Part shown: positions 54,008 through 63,216 of the stretch, piece by piece
Layout: every line of letters begins with the position of its first letter
Numbering within the stretch: position 1 is the first letter of the stretch
Origin: Pseudoalteromonas ruthenica
GTDB taxonomy: Bacteria > Pseudomonadota > Gammaproteobacteria > Enterobacterales > Alteromonadaceae
Assembly (NCBI RefSeq): GCF_008808095.1
Contig: NZ_CP023397.1
Location: forward strand, 124,001 to 188,000
DNA length: 64,000 bases
Reading direction: 5' to 3'
Translations under genes and position numbers: made by a program
Notes under the pieces: model-generated
What the model saw: only the letters and a program-made list of their open reading frames with translations
The model's database searches: none
Told to the model about the DNA's origin: nothing

Positions 54008-54789
54008 GCCAAGCTATCGCCGTACTCAGCGGAGCCACTGGCGGCATCGGCCAAGCCATCGCCAAACGCTTAGCGCAACGTCACTATCGTTTGGTGCTGC
54101 TTGGGCGCCAGCAACAGCTGCTTGATTCTTTAATAAGCGAGTTGCCAAGTCCTCAATGTGGTCACCATATCGGGCTCAGTGTCGATTTGGCAATGACCAA
54201 TGATATTAACCATGTTATTGATTTACTGAGTGGGATTGGTCGCTGTGACTTGCTCATTAACAATGCCGGTGTCAACAGTATGCAGCCCCTACAAACGCTC
54301 TCGACTACACAAATCGATAATGTGTTGAGCGTCAATATTCGTGCGCCAATGCTGCTGAGCCAAGGGTTATTGGCGGCTTTGAGCCAGGCTCGGGGCACTA
54401 TTATTAATGTTGGTTCGTCATTTGGTGCCATCGGTTACCCACTGCAAAGCCATTACTGTGCGAGCAAATTTGCATTACGTGGTTTTAGCGAAGCATTAGC
54501 TAGAGAGCTCAGCGACAGCGCGATTACCGTCAAATACTTCGCTCCACGAGCAACACACACGGCGATCAACAGCGACAAAGTGGTGGCGCTTAACACGGCG
54601 CTTGGTAACGCTATGGATACCCCTGATTATGTAGCCGATGAATTTATGCGTCTACTCGACTCAACAGAGCGCCAGCGTAGTGTTGGCAAGAAAGAATCAT
54701 TCTTCGCCAAGGTGAATGCACTATGGCCAACCTTGGTTGATAACGCGCTAGCCAAGCAACTTCCTGTCATTAAAAAGTTAATGAGGTGA
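54004..54789 (+). CDS. Short-chain dehydrogenase/reductase (SDR)
   Basis: The 261-residue protein is a classical SDR: SGATGGIGQAIAKRLA (cofactor-binding glycine motif), VDLAM, LINNAGVNSM, and the catalytic S138/S139, Y151 and K155 in VGSSFGAIGYP and YCASK. The C-terminal region (FFAKVNALWPTLVDNALAKQ) resembles fatty-acid-related SDRs. Its ATG overlaps the HDO stop codon. Probably it reduces or oxidises a carbonyl in the product of the adenylation-HDO enzyme (inference). Confidence 0.92.
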   Translation: MSQAIAVLSGATGGIGQAIAKRLAQRHYRLVLLGRQQQLLDSLISELPSPQCGHHIGLSVDLAMTNDINHVIDLLSGIGRCDLLINNAGVNSMQPLQTLSTTQIDNVLSVNIRAPMLLSQGLLAALSQARGTIINVGSSFGAIGYPLQSHYCASKFALRGFSEALARELSDSAITVKYFAPRATHTAINSDKVVALNTALGNAMDTPDYVADEFMRLLDSTERQRSVGKKESFFAKVNALWPTLVDNALAKQLPVIKKLMR

Positions 54790-54792
54790 GCT

Positions 54793-55440
54793 ATGAAAAC
54801 ATCATTTTTATCTTTGATCTTCACTGTGGCTCTGTGCCACCCCCTAGCCTACGCAGATGAACCACCTATCAGTGTCGCTGAGCTGATGAGCCAATGGGCA
54901 CACGTTAATTATGAGCTACAAGATGATAACCAAGAGCAGGCTTTTGAAGCGCTGATGGGGGCTGCCAAAGATTACACCCACAAGTTTCCACAAGATGCAG
55001 AGGGTCATATCTGGGCAGGGATTATTTATTCCAGTTTTGCTGGTGCGAAAGGGGGGCTAGGTGCCTTGGGTTTGGCAAAGCAAGCGAAGCAAGAGTTGGA
55101 GCACGCTATCCGTTTAGATGGCAGTGCTTTACAAGGCTCTGCTTACACCAGCCTGGGGACCTTGTATGCGCAAGTGCCGGGTTGGCCTATTGGTTTCGGT
55201 GACGATGATAAAGCCAAAGAACTGCTACAGAAGTCGCTGCAAATCAACCCTGAAGGCATTGACGTTAATTACTTTTATGCTCAGTTCCTCTATGATGAAA
55301 GAGAATATAAAGAAGCGAAAACCTATCTGCTTAAGGCCCAAGCCGCACCACCTCGCTTGGCTCGCCCGCTTGCAGATAAGTATCGGCAGCAGGAAATTAG
55401 CACTTTATTAGCTAAAGTTGAGCGTAAATTACGCCGTTAG
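54793..55440 (+). CDS. Exported TPR protein
   Basis: The 215-residue protein has a signal peptide (1-21, ending AYAD). Two or three TPR-like helix pairs follow (QEQAFEALMGAAKDYTHKFP, AYTSLGTLYAQVPGW, AKELLQKSLQINPEG, VNYFYAQFLYDEREYKEAKT). GAKGGLGALGLAKQAKQE is a glycine-rich connection between them. It lies 3 bp after the SDR stop, preceded by GAGGTGAG. It may be a periplasmic assembly or binding factor for the pathway. No enzymatic motif is seen. Confidence 0.85.
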   Translation: MKTSFLSLIFTVALCHPLAYADEPPISVAELMSQWAHVNYELQDDNQEQAFEALMGAAKDYTHKFPQDAEGHIWAGIIYSSFAGAKGGLGALGLAKQAKQELEHAIRLDGSALQGSAYTSLGTLYAQVPGWPIGFGDDDKAKELLQKSLQINPEGIDVNYFYAQFLYDEREYKEAKTYLLKAQAAPPRLARPLADKYRQQEISTLLAKVERKLRR

Positions 55441-55455
55441 TAGGGGAGAGTTGGG

Positions 55456-56121
55456 TTGCGGCTGTTGTTAGTTGAAGACGATGCGCTCTTGAATCAAGGG
55501 CTGACGCGAACATTAAGCAATGAGGGCTACGCGATGGAGTCGGTATCAGATCTTGCGTCAGCTCGCGCATATATCGCCAGCGACGACATTGACATGGTGA
55601 TTCTAGATTTAGGCTTACCCGACGGTGATGGACTCACCTTGATGAGCCAAATTAAAGGACGCAAAAAGCCGCTGCCGGTGCTTATCTTAACGGCAAGAGA
55701 CAGCTTGGATGACAAGATTAAAGGCCTTGATTTAGGTGCTGATGATTACCTTGTGAAACCCTTTGAAGTGGATGAGCTGCTTGCTCGACTGCGGGTGTTG
55801 TCGCGGCGTATCAGTGGCGTCACCTCTAGTTTACTGCGTTGTGCTGCACTGCGTCTAGATTTAGCTGCGCATCAAGCCTGGGTCGACGAGCAGCCGCTAT
55901 CCTTGCCGCGTAAGGAGTATATGTTGCTTAAAGCATTGATGGAAAACCAAGGTCGAGTGTTGTCAAAGGAGCAGCTAGAGCAAAAGCTATATCAGTGGGG
56001 CGAAGAGCTCGGCTCAAATGCCATTGAGGTCCATATTCACCATTTGCGTAAAAAGCTGCCAGCTAACATGATCAAAACATTGCGAGGCATTGGTTACGTC
56101 CTCGCGTGTGAGCCTCGATAA
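55456..56121 (+). CDS. OmpR-family response regulator, PmrA/QseB type
   Basis: The protein has 221 residues and starts with TTG, with GGGGAGAG upstream. The receiver domain has D8/D9, the phospho-acceptor D51 in VILDLGLPDGDG, T in ILTARD, and K in DDYLVKPFE. The winged-helix output domain ends with SNAIEVHIHHLRKKL and IKTLRGIGYVLA, the signature of the PmrA/QseB/TctD branch. The kinase follows 8 bp downstream. The CTTAAG-N5-CTTAAG site upstream of the operon is the type of box this branch binds. Confidence 0.93.
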   Translation: MRLLLVEDDALLNQGLTRTLSNEGYAMESVSDLASARAYIASDDIDMVILDLGLPDGDGLTLMSQIKGRKKPLPVLILTARDSLDDKIKGLDLGADDYLVKPFEVDELLARLRVLSRRISGVTSSLLRCAALRLDLAAHQAWVDEQPLSLPRKEYMLLKALMENQGRVLSKEQLEQKLYQWGEELGSNAIEVHIHHLRKKLPANMIKTLRGIGYVLACEPR

Positions 56122-56129
56122 GCGCAGCG

Positions 56130-57419
56130 ATGATGAGTATTCGTACGAAACTTTTGTTGTTATTGATATCAGTGATGGTTTTGACCTTATTTTTGGCTCT
56201 AGTTGAGGGCTACCAACGCAGTTTAGCCCGCGCCGAGACGTTATTTGATTCACATTTGCATACCCAAGCGGAGGTTCTTTTTCACAGTGGCGAGATAGCA
56301 CCACAAAGTTTACCTAATGTCATTTGGCAGCGTTGGCATCAGGGCGATATTGTCGCTGGCTCGACAACTTGGCTGACGCAGCCCGAGCAATCAGGCATGA
56401 GTACCCTCAATGCACAAGGACAACGCCTGCGTGTGGCAACGTATTGTCAAAACCAACAATGTGTTGCCGTTGCTGAGCCCATCGCTGAGCGTTTTGCGCT
56501 CAGTGAACAGCTGATTATGGCTATGGTGGTGCCTATGTTGTGGGGTATGGCCCTGCTGGCGCTGTTAATTAGTATCGTAGTGAAGCGTGCACTGCGGCCT
56601 TTATCGCAGTTGTCACAGGAGTTGAAAGGGCGGGCCGCTCACGATTTTACCTTGTTGCAGATGCAACCCAATGAGTCGGAAATTAAGCCGGTTGTGCAAA
56701 CTCTCAATGAGCTTTTGCATCGCACCGAGCAAGCGTATTTGCGAGAACGTTATTTTGCCAGTGATGCCGCACATGAACTGCGCACACCGCTAAGTGCAAT
56801 GAAAATTAACTTACATAACTTACAGCAGCGCTATGATGACGATGATGCGCAGGCGCTCGTGGAGAGTGTAGAGCGGCTAAACCATTTAGTTGAACAAATG
56901 CTCGCGTTGGGGCGCACCTCTTCCCATCAGTGGCAGGATAAGCTCGGGCCGCAATCCTTGGCACAGTTATGTCAAGCCTGTATTGCCGAGCTGTATCCGC
57001 AAATTGAAAAGAAACAGCTAGATATCAGTTTAAATGGAGAGTGCCGTGACATTCAGGGTGAAACCTTTACCCTTTCAGTGATGATAAAAAACATTATTAG
57101 TAACGCCGTGAAGTACACACCTGAAGGGGGTAAAGTGGTGATAGAGCTGCAAGACCTCGACGCCGAGGTGATACTGAGTGTCAGCGATTCAGGCCCAGGC
57201 ATTGCTACTGATCTTCGAGAGCGTATTTTTGACCGCTTTTTCCGTGTCGGTGGGGATAGTCACCCAAGCCATATACCCGGAGCAGGGTTAGGGTTGGCTA
57301 TCGTGCAGCATGTTGTCGGACTATACCAAGGTAGGCTGGCATTGATGAGCAGCCCCTGGGGCGGTCTGCAGGTGCAGGTCACTTTGGCTAGGCAGCGAGA
57401 TACCTTATGCAGCGACTGA
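56130..57419 (+). CDS. Sensor histidine kinase, PmrB/QseC type
   Basis: The 429-residue protein has TM1 (about 8-26), a short periplasmic sensor (about 27-125) with a C-Q-N-Q-Q-C pair (C106, C111), and TM2 (about 130-151). A HAMP-like region (RALRPLSQLSQELKGR) follows. The HisKA box has H215 in ASDAAHELRTPLSA, and the HATPase has NIISNAVKYTPEGG, SDSGPGI and GAGLGLAIVQHV. The cysteine pair could form a redox-sensitive disulfide; the PmrB iron motif ExxE is not obvious. It partners the adjacent response regulator. Confidence 0.93.
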   Translation: MMSIRTKLLLLLISVMVLTLFLALVEGYQRSLARAETLFDSHLHTQAEVLFHSGEIAPQSLPNVIWQRWHQGDIVAGSTTWLTQPEQSGMSTLNAQGQRLRVATYCQNQQCVAVAEPIAERFALSEQLIMAMVVPMLWGMALLALLISIVVKRALRPLSQLSQELKGRAAHDFTLLQMQPNESEIKPVVQTLNELLHRTEQAYLRERYFASDAAHELRTPLSAMKINLHNLQQRYDDDDAQALVESVERLNHLVEQMLALGRTSSHQWQDKLGPQSLAQLCQACIAELYPQIEKKQLDISLNGECRDIQGETFTLSVMIKNIISNAVKYTPEGGKVVIELQDLDAEVILSVSDSGPGIATDLRERIFDRFFRVGGDSHPSHIPGAGLGLAIVQHVVGLYQGRLALMSSPWGGLQVQVTLARQRDTLCSD

Positions 57420-57742
57420 TTTGGATTATGTTGCTATTGAGCTTACCCGCTAAGGCCGAGCTCAAAGAGTTTCATCTAACCCTAAAAAACCATTTATTTT
57501 ATCCTTCACGCCTAGAAATTCCGGCGGGGGAGAAAGTACGGTTATTGGTCAGCAATCACGATGCCACCCCGGAGGAATTTGACAGCTTTGATTTAAATCG
57601 TGAAAAAGTTCTCTTTCCTGGACGTGTGAACGTTATTTTCATTGGCCCATTAGCACCAGGCGAATATGCTTTTTTTGGTGAATTCTCACCGGATACAGCT
57701 AGGGGAGTCGTTATCGTCAAAGCGCCTCAGGAGGGACAATGA
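57407..57742 (+). CDS. Exported cupredoxin-fold protein (FtrB-like)
   Basis: The 111-residue protein has a signal peptide (1-17, ending AKAE). It has the cupredoxin_1 pattern: FHLTLKNHLFYPSRLEIPAG, EEFDSFDLNREKVLFPG, PLAPGEYAFFGEF and ARGVVIV. There is no cysteine, so a classical blue-copper site is impossible. Similar proteins accompany FTR1-type iron permeases (the FtrABCD kind of system), where they help oxidise or deliver iron. It overlaps the kinase gene by 13 bp and the next gene by 4 bp. Confidence 0.83.
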   Translation: MQRLIWIMLLLSLPAKAELKEFHLTLKNHLFYPSRLEIPAGEKVRLLVSNHDATPEEFDSFDLNREKVLFPGRVNVIFIGPLAPGEYAFFGEFSPDTARGVVIVKAPQEGQ

Positions 57743-58467
57743 TCAATAGTGTCATCGTGACCATTAACCAGCTGTTGCCGCTTGCTATTATCGGTGTTTT
57801 TGCAATTTACTTTGTTGATGAAAAAATACAAGGCAAACAGTGGGGGGCGCTTGCTTTTTTCGTCACTGTGCCCGCCTTGGCTTATATCGCTGCACTTGAG
57901 CAATTGAGTCAAGGGTTTAACTATTTAGGCTTTGAATACTCACAAATATTGTTGATTGTGTTGCTGACCCTAAGTGCTGGCGGGCTGGCTTTTTTTCGTA
58001 ATTTCATGTCAACGCTGGCGCTGTTTGCCTGTGCTACCTGTTTGTATTTAAGCCACTATGTGCCTTGGCTAATGCAGCTGCAACTCAATACCAGTGTGTT
58101 GCTGGGGATTGGCTTAGGGGTGGGCATTGTGCTCAGTATGGCGGTGTTGCTCGTGTTTTTACTAGCCTGGCTGGCACAATGGCTAAATGGTTGGCTCTGT
58201 GTTGCGCTTTTTGCTTTGCATGTCAGTGGTCAGTTTATTACTTCGCTAGATATCGCCGCTGGCGCTGGGCTGATCACCTTGCCACAACCACTGTTTGATG
58301 GTCGTCAGTGGCTTGATGAGCATAGCCCAATAGGGCGACTTTTAAAGATTCTAATTGGGTACGAGGCGATGCCATCCATATTGTCTGTGTGTGTTTATCT
58401 TGGCGCTGGAGCTCTTTTGCTACTTGCCGCCTATTGGCAACGAAGGAGAAATCATGCGTTACCTTAG
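57739..58467 (+). CDS. Polytopic inner-membrane protein, FTR1-like by context
   Basis: The 242-residue protein has about seven hydrophobic helices (such as LLPLAIIGVFAIYFV, ILLIVLLTLSAGGLAFF and LSMAVLLVFLLAWLAQWL). The REGLE-type motif of FTR1 is not present. Membrane-embedded acidic residues that could serve are E32 in FVDEKIQGKQWG and E53/E65 in ALEQLSQGFNYLGFE. The overlap (ATGA) with the cupredoxin gene suggests it replaces or represents a diverged FTR1 permease. Specificity for iron is inference from that partnership only. Confidence 0.7.
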   Translation: MINSVIVTINQLLPLAIIGVFAIYFVDEKIQGKQWGALAFFVTVPALAYIAALEQLSQGFNYLGFEYSQILLIVLLTLSAGGLAFFRNFMSTLALFACATCLYLSHYVPWLMQLQLNTSVLLGIGLGVGIVLSMAVLLVFLLAWLAQWLNGWLCVALFALHVSGQFITSLDIAAGAGLITLPQPLFDGRQWLDEHSPIGRLLKILIGYEAMPSILSVCVYLGAGALLLLAAYWQRRRNHALP

Positions 58468-59143
58468 TGGCTTATTGTTGTTCCTCAGCTTGCCCTGTTG
58501 GGCTGATGGTATGGTGGTTGATAAGGTGTATCATCCTTATGTTTTACCCTATGAAAAAGAACTCGAATGGCGTTTAGTTTCGCATCAAAGTGACGCTGGG
58601 AATGTACTGGCGCAGCGCATTGGTGGCGGCGGCGCTATTAGCGAAACTCTCAGTGTGGAGCTTTATGCGGTGGGTGAGCGCGATGACAATGGTGATTTTG
58701 GTCTTGCTGCTTATGAAACTGAATTGCGCTGGCAAGTTGTGGAGCAAGGTCGTTATTGGGCTGATCTTGGAGCTCTGTTTGAAGTAGAAAAAAGCCATCG
58801 TCAAAATGCCTATGAATTTACCACCGGGCTATTATTTGAAAAAGAATTTGGATCGACCAGCTTAACGCTGAATGCATTTGCGGTTTATGAGTGGGGCGCG
58901 GATATAGATAGTGAATGGGAAAGTGAGTTTCGAGGCCAATATCGTTATCGCTGGCGTGCTGCATTTCAACCTGCAATAGAGCTATATAGCGGTGAGGATT
59001 TTATTGGCATCGGCCCTGGATTTATAGGTTTGCACCGGTTTGCAGGGCAGCGACAGCTAAAGTGGGAGGCAGGCTTTATTACCGAAGTAGGTCATGGCGG
59101 TAAAGACCACAGCGTTCGTTTAGCGCTAGAGTTTGAGTTTTAA
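58454..59143 (+). CDS. Outer-membrane beta-barrel-like protein at the end of the nine-gene operon
   Basis: The protein has about 229 residues. The ATG at 58454 has GAAGGAG upstream and yields the signal peptide MRYLSGLLLFLSLPCWADG. Barrel-like strands follow (ELEWRLVSHQSD, ETLSVELYAVGERD, YETELRWQVVEQGRYWADLG, SLTLNAFAVYEWGADID) and the terminal SVRLALEFEF ends in phenylalanine, as in assembled outer-membrane proteins. It overlaps the preceding gene by 14 bp. It may export or take up the pathway's product or its metal complex (inference). Confidence 0.78.
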   Translation: MRYLSGLLLFLSLPCWADGMVVDKVYHPYVLPYEKELEWRLVSHQSDAGNVLAQRIGGGGAISETLSVELYAVGERDDNGDFGLAAYETELRWQVVEQGRYWADLGALFEVEKSHRQNAYEFTTGLLFEKEFGSTSLTLNAFAVYEWGADIDSEWESEFRGQYRYRWRAAFQPAIELYSGEDFIGIGPGFIGLHRFAGQRQLKWEAGFITEVGHGGKDHSVRLALEFEF

Positions 59144-59241
59144 ATGTGCAACCCGATTATGATTTTGCATTAAGTTGATCGACATGCCATTGTTATCAGT
59201 ACATTTTCACTCAGTACTGAGTTATTAAACGGGAGCAAAAA

Positions 59242-60246
59242 ATGACAATTAACGCCTATGCTGCGATGGCAGCAGGTAAAGCGCTTGAGCCGTACCAATA
59301 TGATCCGGGTGAGCTGGCCGCTGATGAAGTTGAAATCGCCGTCGATCACTGTGGTATCTGCCACTCTGATCTATCGATGATCGATAACGAGTGGGGGATG
59401 AGTGAATATCCGCTGGTGGGCGGACACGAAGTGATAGGGCGCATTGAGAAAGTCGGCCGCGATGTCAATAATCTTGAAGTTGGACAAACAGTAGGCCTAG
59501 GTTGGCACAGCGGCTATTGCGGTCATTGCCCGAGCTGTGATGATGGCGACCAAAACCTCTGTGCCAGTGCGCAAGGGACTATTATTGCTCACCACGGTGG
59601 CTTTGCCGATAAAGTGCGCGCGCAAAGCAAAAGTGTGATCCCACTGCCTAAGGGGCTTGATGCCAAGGCGGCAGGCCCGTTGTTCTGTGGTGGTATCACT
59701 GTTTTCAACCCCTTGGTACAGTTCGATATCAAACCTACCGATAAGGTCGCGGTCATTGGTATTGGTGGTTTGGGCCATTTGGCGCTGCAATTTTTAAACG
59801 CCTGGGGCTGCGACGTCACCGCTTTTAGTTCCAGTGATAGCAAAGCTAAAGAAGCCAAAGAGTTGGGTGCGCATCATATTATTAACTCGCGTTCGGAGCA
59901 GGCCCTAGAAGAGGCCGCAGGGCAGTTCGACTTTATTATTTCCACCGTCAATGTGAAGCTTGACTGGAATGCGTACATCAATACCTTGAAACCCAAAGGC
60001 CGTTTGCATTTTGTTGGCGCTACCCTTGAGCCGTTAGACTTAAGCGTGTTTGGTTTGTTAATGGGGCAGCGCAGTGTATCTGCTTCCCCTGTGGGCAGCC
60101 CAGGAACCATTGCTAAAATGCTCGATTTTGCTGCGCAGCATAACATTGCGCCACAAATCGAAACCTTTAAGTTTGATGATATCAATGCCGCCCTTGACCA
60201 TGTTCGCGAAGGCAAAGCGCGTTATCGCGTAGTGCTAACGCGTTAA
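59242..60246 (+). CDS. Zinc-dependent NAD(P) alcohol dehydrogenase (cinnamyl alcohol dehydrogenase-like)
   Basis: The 334-residue medium-chain dehydrogenase has the catalytic zinc ligands C37 (CGICHSD) and H62/E63 (GGHEVIGRI), the structural zinc C93, C96, C99 and C107 (CGHCPSCDDGDQNLC), and the Rossmann motif GIGGLGHLALQF. The YahK/Adh-like group reduces aliphatic or aromatic aldehydes with NADPH or NADH. It starts 98 bp after the nine-gene operon with GGGAGCAAAA before its ATG. It could be co-regulated but has room for its own promoter. It overlaps the convergent binding-protein gene by 12 bp. Confidence 0.93.
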   Translation: MTINAYAAMAAGKALEPYQYDPGELAADEVEIAVDHCGICHSDLSMIDNEWGMSEYPLVGGHEVIGRIEKVGRDVNNLEVGQTVGLGWHSGYCGHCPSCDDGDQNLCASAQGTIIAHHGGFADKVRAQSKSVIPLPKGLDAKAAGPLFCGGITVFNPLVQFDIKPTDKVAVIGIGGLGHLALQFLNAWGCDVTAFSSSDSKAKEAKELGAHHIINSRSEQALEEAAGQFDFIISTVNVKLDWNAYINTLKPKGRLHFVGATLEPLDLSVFGLLMGQRSVSASPVGSPGTIAKMLDFAAQHNIAPQIETFKFDDINAALDHVREGKARYRVVLTR

Positions 60247-61038
60247 TACATCCTGATACGGATTATATAATTTTTGTTGATACCAAGCCGCTTTCTCGAT
60301 AGCTGAGAAAGCGGCTTTTATATTGGCCACCAATTGAGGGTCGCTATCGACATGGGCGGCGAGATAGCCATATACACTCAATTGCTCGATATCTCTGACA
60401 AAGCGTAGCTCCTTGGTGGGGACATTAAACTGTTTAGCCATAGCACCCAGGTAGTTAGGATCATCAATTACTAAATCGACTTTGCCCGAAAGCAGCAGTC
60501 GATAGGAATGTTTAATATCAGCGGTTTGTACGGTGCTAAACTGACGATCGGCAAAGAACTTGGCGCTGATATCGCCGCGCTGCACAGCGATACGATAAGG
60601 GCGAGCGTCGTTCACTTGGCGCAAGTTAATTTCAGAACGTGAAGCCAAGGTAACAAAACCCAAACGGAAATAAGCCACTTTGCCTAACCATTGGAATTTG
60701 TCGAGCCTGTCGGGGGTTTTGGCAACGCTGTAAAGTAAGGTATTAGGTTTTTTTTGTGCCAGATGAAAAGCGCGTGCCCAAGGGTACATATTGATAGTGG
60801 CATCAACATTGGCTTTAGAGAGCACATGGCGGACGATATCGGTGCTGCTACCACCTATTTGACCGTTGATCACTAATTGGTTGGGCGGGCTCAGCTCTGT
60901 GACCACTTCAATAGGTTGTGCAGCAATGCTCATGGTCGATAATAAAATCGTTACCCACAGTGTAAAGCGAGCTAAAAACAAAGCCATAAAGCGAGAAACC
61001 AAAGACACAGCACTTGTTTTTAGAATAGATAAGTTCAC
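60235..61038 (-). CDS. Periplasmic solute-binding protein (SBP_bac_3 type), orphan
   Basis: The protein has 267 residues from GTG at 61038; an ATG at 60987 is an alternative start giving a shorter n-region. The signal region (MALFLARFTLWVTILLSTMSIAA, read in parts) is followed by VVTELSPPNQLVING, VRHVLSKANVDATINMYPW, RAFHLAQKKPNTLLYSVAKT, and YRLLLSGKVDLVIDDPNYL. This is the two-lobe binding fold used by amino-acid ABC transporters or as a sensor accessory. No permease or ATPase gene is adjacent, so its role is unknown. Confidence 0.85.
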   Translation of the reverse strand: MNLSILKTSAVSLVSRFMALFLARFTLWVTILLSTMSIAAQPIEVVTELSPPNQLVINGQIGGSSTDIVRHVLSKANVDATINMYPWARAFHLAQKKPNTLLYSVAKTPDRLDKFQWLGKVAYFRLGFVTLASRSEINLRQVNDARPYRIAVQRGDISAKFFADRQFSTVQTADIKHSYRLLLSGKVDLVIDDPNYLGAMAKQFNVPTKELRFVRDIEQLSVYGYLAAHVDSDPQLVANIKAAFSAIEKAAWYQQKLYNPYQDVLTR

Positions 61039-61072
61039 AGCGAATTGCGATGATTTTTTGCCCTAAACGATA

Positions 61073-61092
61073 AAAGGGCCTTGCGGCCCTTT
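61073..61092 (-). promoter_or_regulatory. Hairpin in the leader of the binding-protein gene
   Basis: AAAGGGCC (61073-61080), loop TTGC, GGCCCTTT (61085-61092). The perfect 8-bp stem sits upstream of the binding-protein gene and downstream of nupC, which stops at 61190. It most likely acts as the end of the udk-nupC transcript. Confidence 0.55.
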
Positions 61093-61189
61093 GGTGAAGT
61101 ATCGTTCAAGTTAGCTATTGCCTTAACCCCTTAAAACAATAACCTAGGCCGAGGAGGCCCTGTTTTGCAACTGTGGCTTCTCTTTGTTT

Positions 61190-62413
61190 CTAAGCAATAG
61201 AGAGGAAAAACCCAGCAATTGCGGCGCTCATGAGGTTGGCCATAGATCCTGCCAACACTGCTCTGAGCCCTAGGCGTGCGATATCCTTTCGCCGGCTTGG
61301 CGCCATACCGCCAATCCCACCTAGTAAAATGGCTATCGAAGACAAGTTAGCAAAACCACACAGCGCAAAAGTAACAATGGCTTGAGTGTGTTCGCTTAAC
61401 TGGTCGCGATAATTTATAAAGTCTAAATAAGCTACAAACTCATTGACGACTAATTTCTGGCCGATAAAACTACCGGCAATAATGGCTTCGTCCCAGGGTA
61501 CACCTAATAACCAGGCCACCGGTGCGAAAACATACCCGAGAATTTCTTGTAGCGTGAGCTGTGGGTAATCAAACCAACCACCAAACCAACCCAATACGCC
61601 ATTAAGCAATGCAATCAGGGCCACAAATGCAAGCAACATAGCGCCTACATTCAAAGCAAGCTGCATCCCGCTTGATGCACCTGATGCGGCCGCATCGATA
61701 ACATTCACAGGCTGCTCGTGATCGCCGTCCAATTCGGCTAAATCTTCTTTGGGGGTTTCTGTCTCTGGCACAATCATTTTTGCCATAAGGAAACCACCTG
61801 GCGCCGCCATAAAACTTGCGGCAATCAAATACTGTAAATCGACGCCAATTTTGACGTAGCCGGCCATCACTGAGCCTGCTACCGTCGCCAATCCGCCGAC
61901 CATCACCGCAAACAACTCCGACTTAGTCATAGAGGCAATAAACGGCTTTACAATAAGTGGCGCTTCGGTTTGCCCAACAAAGATGTTTGCCGTTGCCGAG
62001 AGCGACTCTGGGCGCGAGGTTTTTAATAACCGTTGCAGTGCCCCACCGAGAATTTTAATAACCCAGTCCATCACCCCGAGGTAGTACAATACCGCCACCA
62101 AGGAGGAGAAAAAGACAATGACCGGCAACACTTGAAAGGCAAACAAAAAGCCCAGCGTTTTTTCCGAGGCCAATGGCCCAAACAAAAACGTAATGCCATC
62201 GGTGGCGTAGCTAATCACTTGCGCGACCGCTGCCGACATTTTAGCGAGTATGTTTTTGCCAAATTCAAAAAATAATACAAAGCCACCGATGATGACTTGT
62301 AGTAAAAAGGCGATACCAACCGTACGCAGGTTTATTGCTTTACGGTTCGTTGAAGCGCCGAAAGCGATGGCGAGTAGGGCTAGCATACCCACCAAGCTCA
62401 TTAATGTTGTCAT
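61190..62413 (-). CDS. nupC: Concentrative nucleoside transporter (NupC/CNT family)
   Basis: The 407-residue protein has multiple transmembrane helices and CNT motifs: [40 protein letters not shown] (in two parts), [32 protein letters not shown] and [17 protein letters not shown]. The family moves nucleosides with sodium or protons across the inner membrane. It follows the uridine kinase gene by 14 bp, so uptake and phosphorylation are co-expressed. Confidence 0.94.
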   Translation of the reverse strand: MTTLMSLVGMLALLAIAFGASTNRKAINLRTVGIAFLLQVIIGGFVLFFEFGKNILAKMSAAVAQVISYATDGITFLFGPLASEKTLGFLFAFQVLPVIVFFSSLVAVLYYLGVMDWVIKILGGALQRLLKTSRPESLSATANIFVGQTEAPLIVKPFIASMTKSELFAVMVGGLATVAGSVMAGYVKIGVDLQYLIAASFMAAPGGFLMAKMIVPETETPKEDLAELDGDHEQPVNVIDAAASGASSGMQLALNVGAMLLAFVALIALLNGVLGWFGGWFDYPQLTLQEILGYVFAPVAWLLGVPWDEAIIAGSFIGQKLVVNEFVAYLDFINYRDQLSEHTQAIVTFALCGFANLSSIAILLGGIGGMAPSRRKDIARLGLRAVLAGSMANLMSAAIAGFFLSIA

Positions 62414-62427
62414 GCCCGATGTTCCCG

Positions 62428-63063
62428 TTATTCTTGTAGTAGGTGTTTGATTTTACTTTTTATTATATCGATTGCTACACGGTTCTTACCGCCTCGGGTC
62501 ACCACTAAATCGGCGCTGTGCTTCGAGGGCTCAATAAACTGGTAAAACATCGGTCGCACTGTTCGTTTGTATTGTTCAACCACCGATTGCAAACTACGGT
62601 CACGTTGTTCAATATCGCGCTGCATTCGGCGCATCAAGCAAATATCCAGTGGCGTATCGATAAACACCTTAATGTTAAATTCGTCGCGAAGTGCTGGGTC
62701 ACTTAATAACAATATACCTTCGACGATGAGTATTTTTGCTGGCAACACTCGACGCGTTTCGGCGCTGCGAGTGTGTTCGCTATAATCATAAATTGGCACA
62801 TCAACTGACTCTCCCGCACGCAGATTGCGTAGATGAGTCACCATTAACTCATGCTCAAACGCATCGGGATGGTCATAATTGGTTTTAATACGATGCGCCA
62901 TCGGTAAATGAGACTGATCACGGTAATAGGCATCTTCCTCTATAATGGCGATGGCCCCCGGCTCTAGTTCATTTACCAACTCGTTGTATATTGTTTGGCT
63001 AAAAAGCGACTTCCCTGATGCAGACGCACCAGCGATCGCGATAATCGTTTGTGTCACAGACAA
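62428..63063 (-). CDS. udk: Uridine kinase
   Basis: The 211-residue protein carries the P-loop [41 protein letters not shown] (in parts, the substrate-binding lid), [15 protein letters not shown] and [13 protein letters not shown] with the nucleoside-contacting arginines. It phosphorylates uridine and cytidine with ATP or GTP. It is the first gene of the udk-nupC unit, divergent from deoB, with the palindromes at 63217 and 63287 in the shared upstream region. Confidence 0.95.
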   Translation of the reverse strand: MSVTQTIIAIAGASASGKSLFSQTIYNELVNELEPGAIAIIEEDAYYRDQSHLPMAHRIKTNYDHPDAFEHELMVTHLRNLRAGESVDVPIYDYSEHTRSAETRRVLPAKILIVEGILLLSDPALRDEFNIKVFIDTPLDICLMRRMQRDIEQRDRSLQSVVEQYKRTVRPMFYQFIEPSKHSADLVVTRGGKNRVAIDIIKSKIKHLLQE

Positions 63064-63216
63064 GCACCCAGACTGATGTAAGATAAAGGATTACTTTAGC
63101 AAATTCGCTGCTATTAATCTCTGAAGATGTCGTCCTTTACTGCTGTCTAGCGCCTTAGTGACGCAAATCCTCACGTTATTCCGACAAATGTAGCTATTAT
63201 TAAGTGGTCAAAATAA

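Noticed and set aside
57407..57742. Classical type 1 copper protein
   Set aside because: The sequence has no cysteine, which the type 1 copper site requires.
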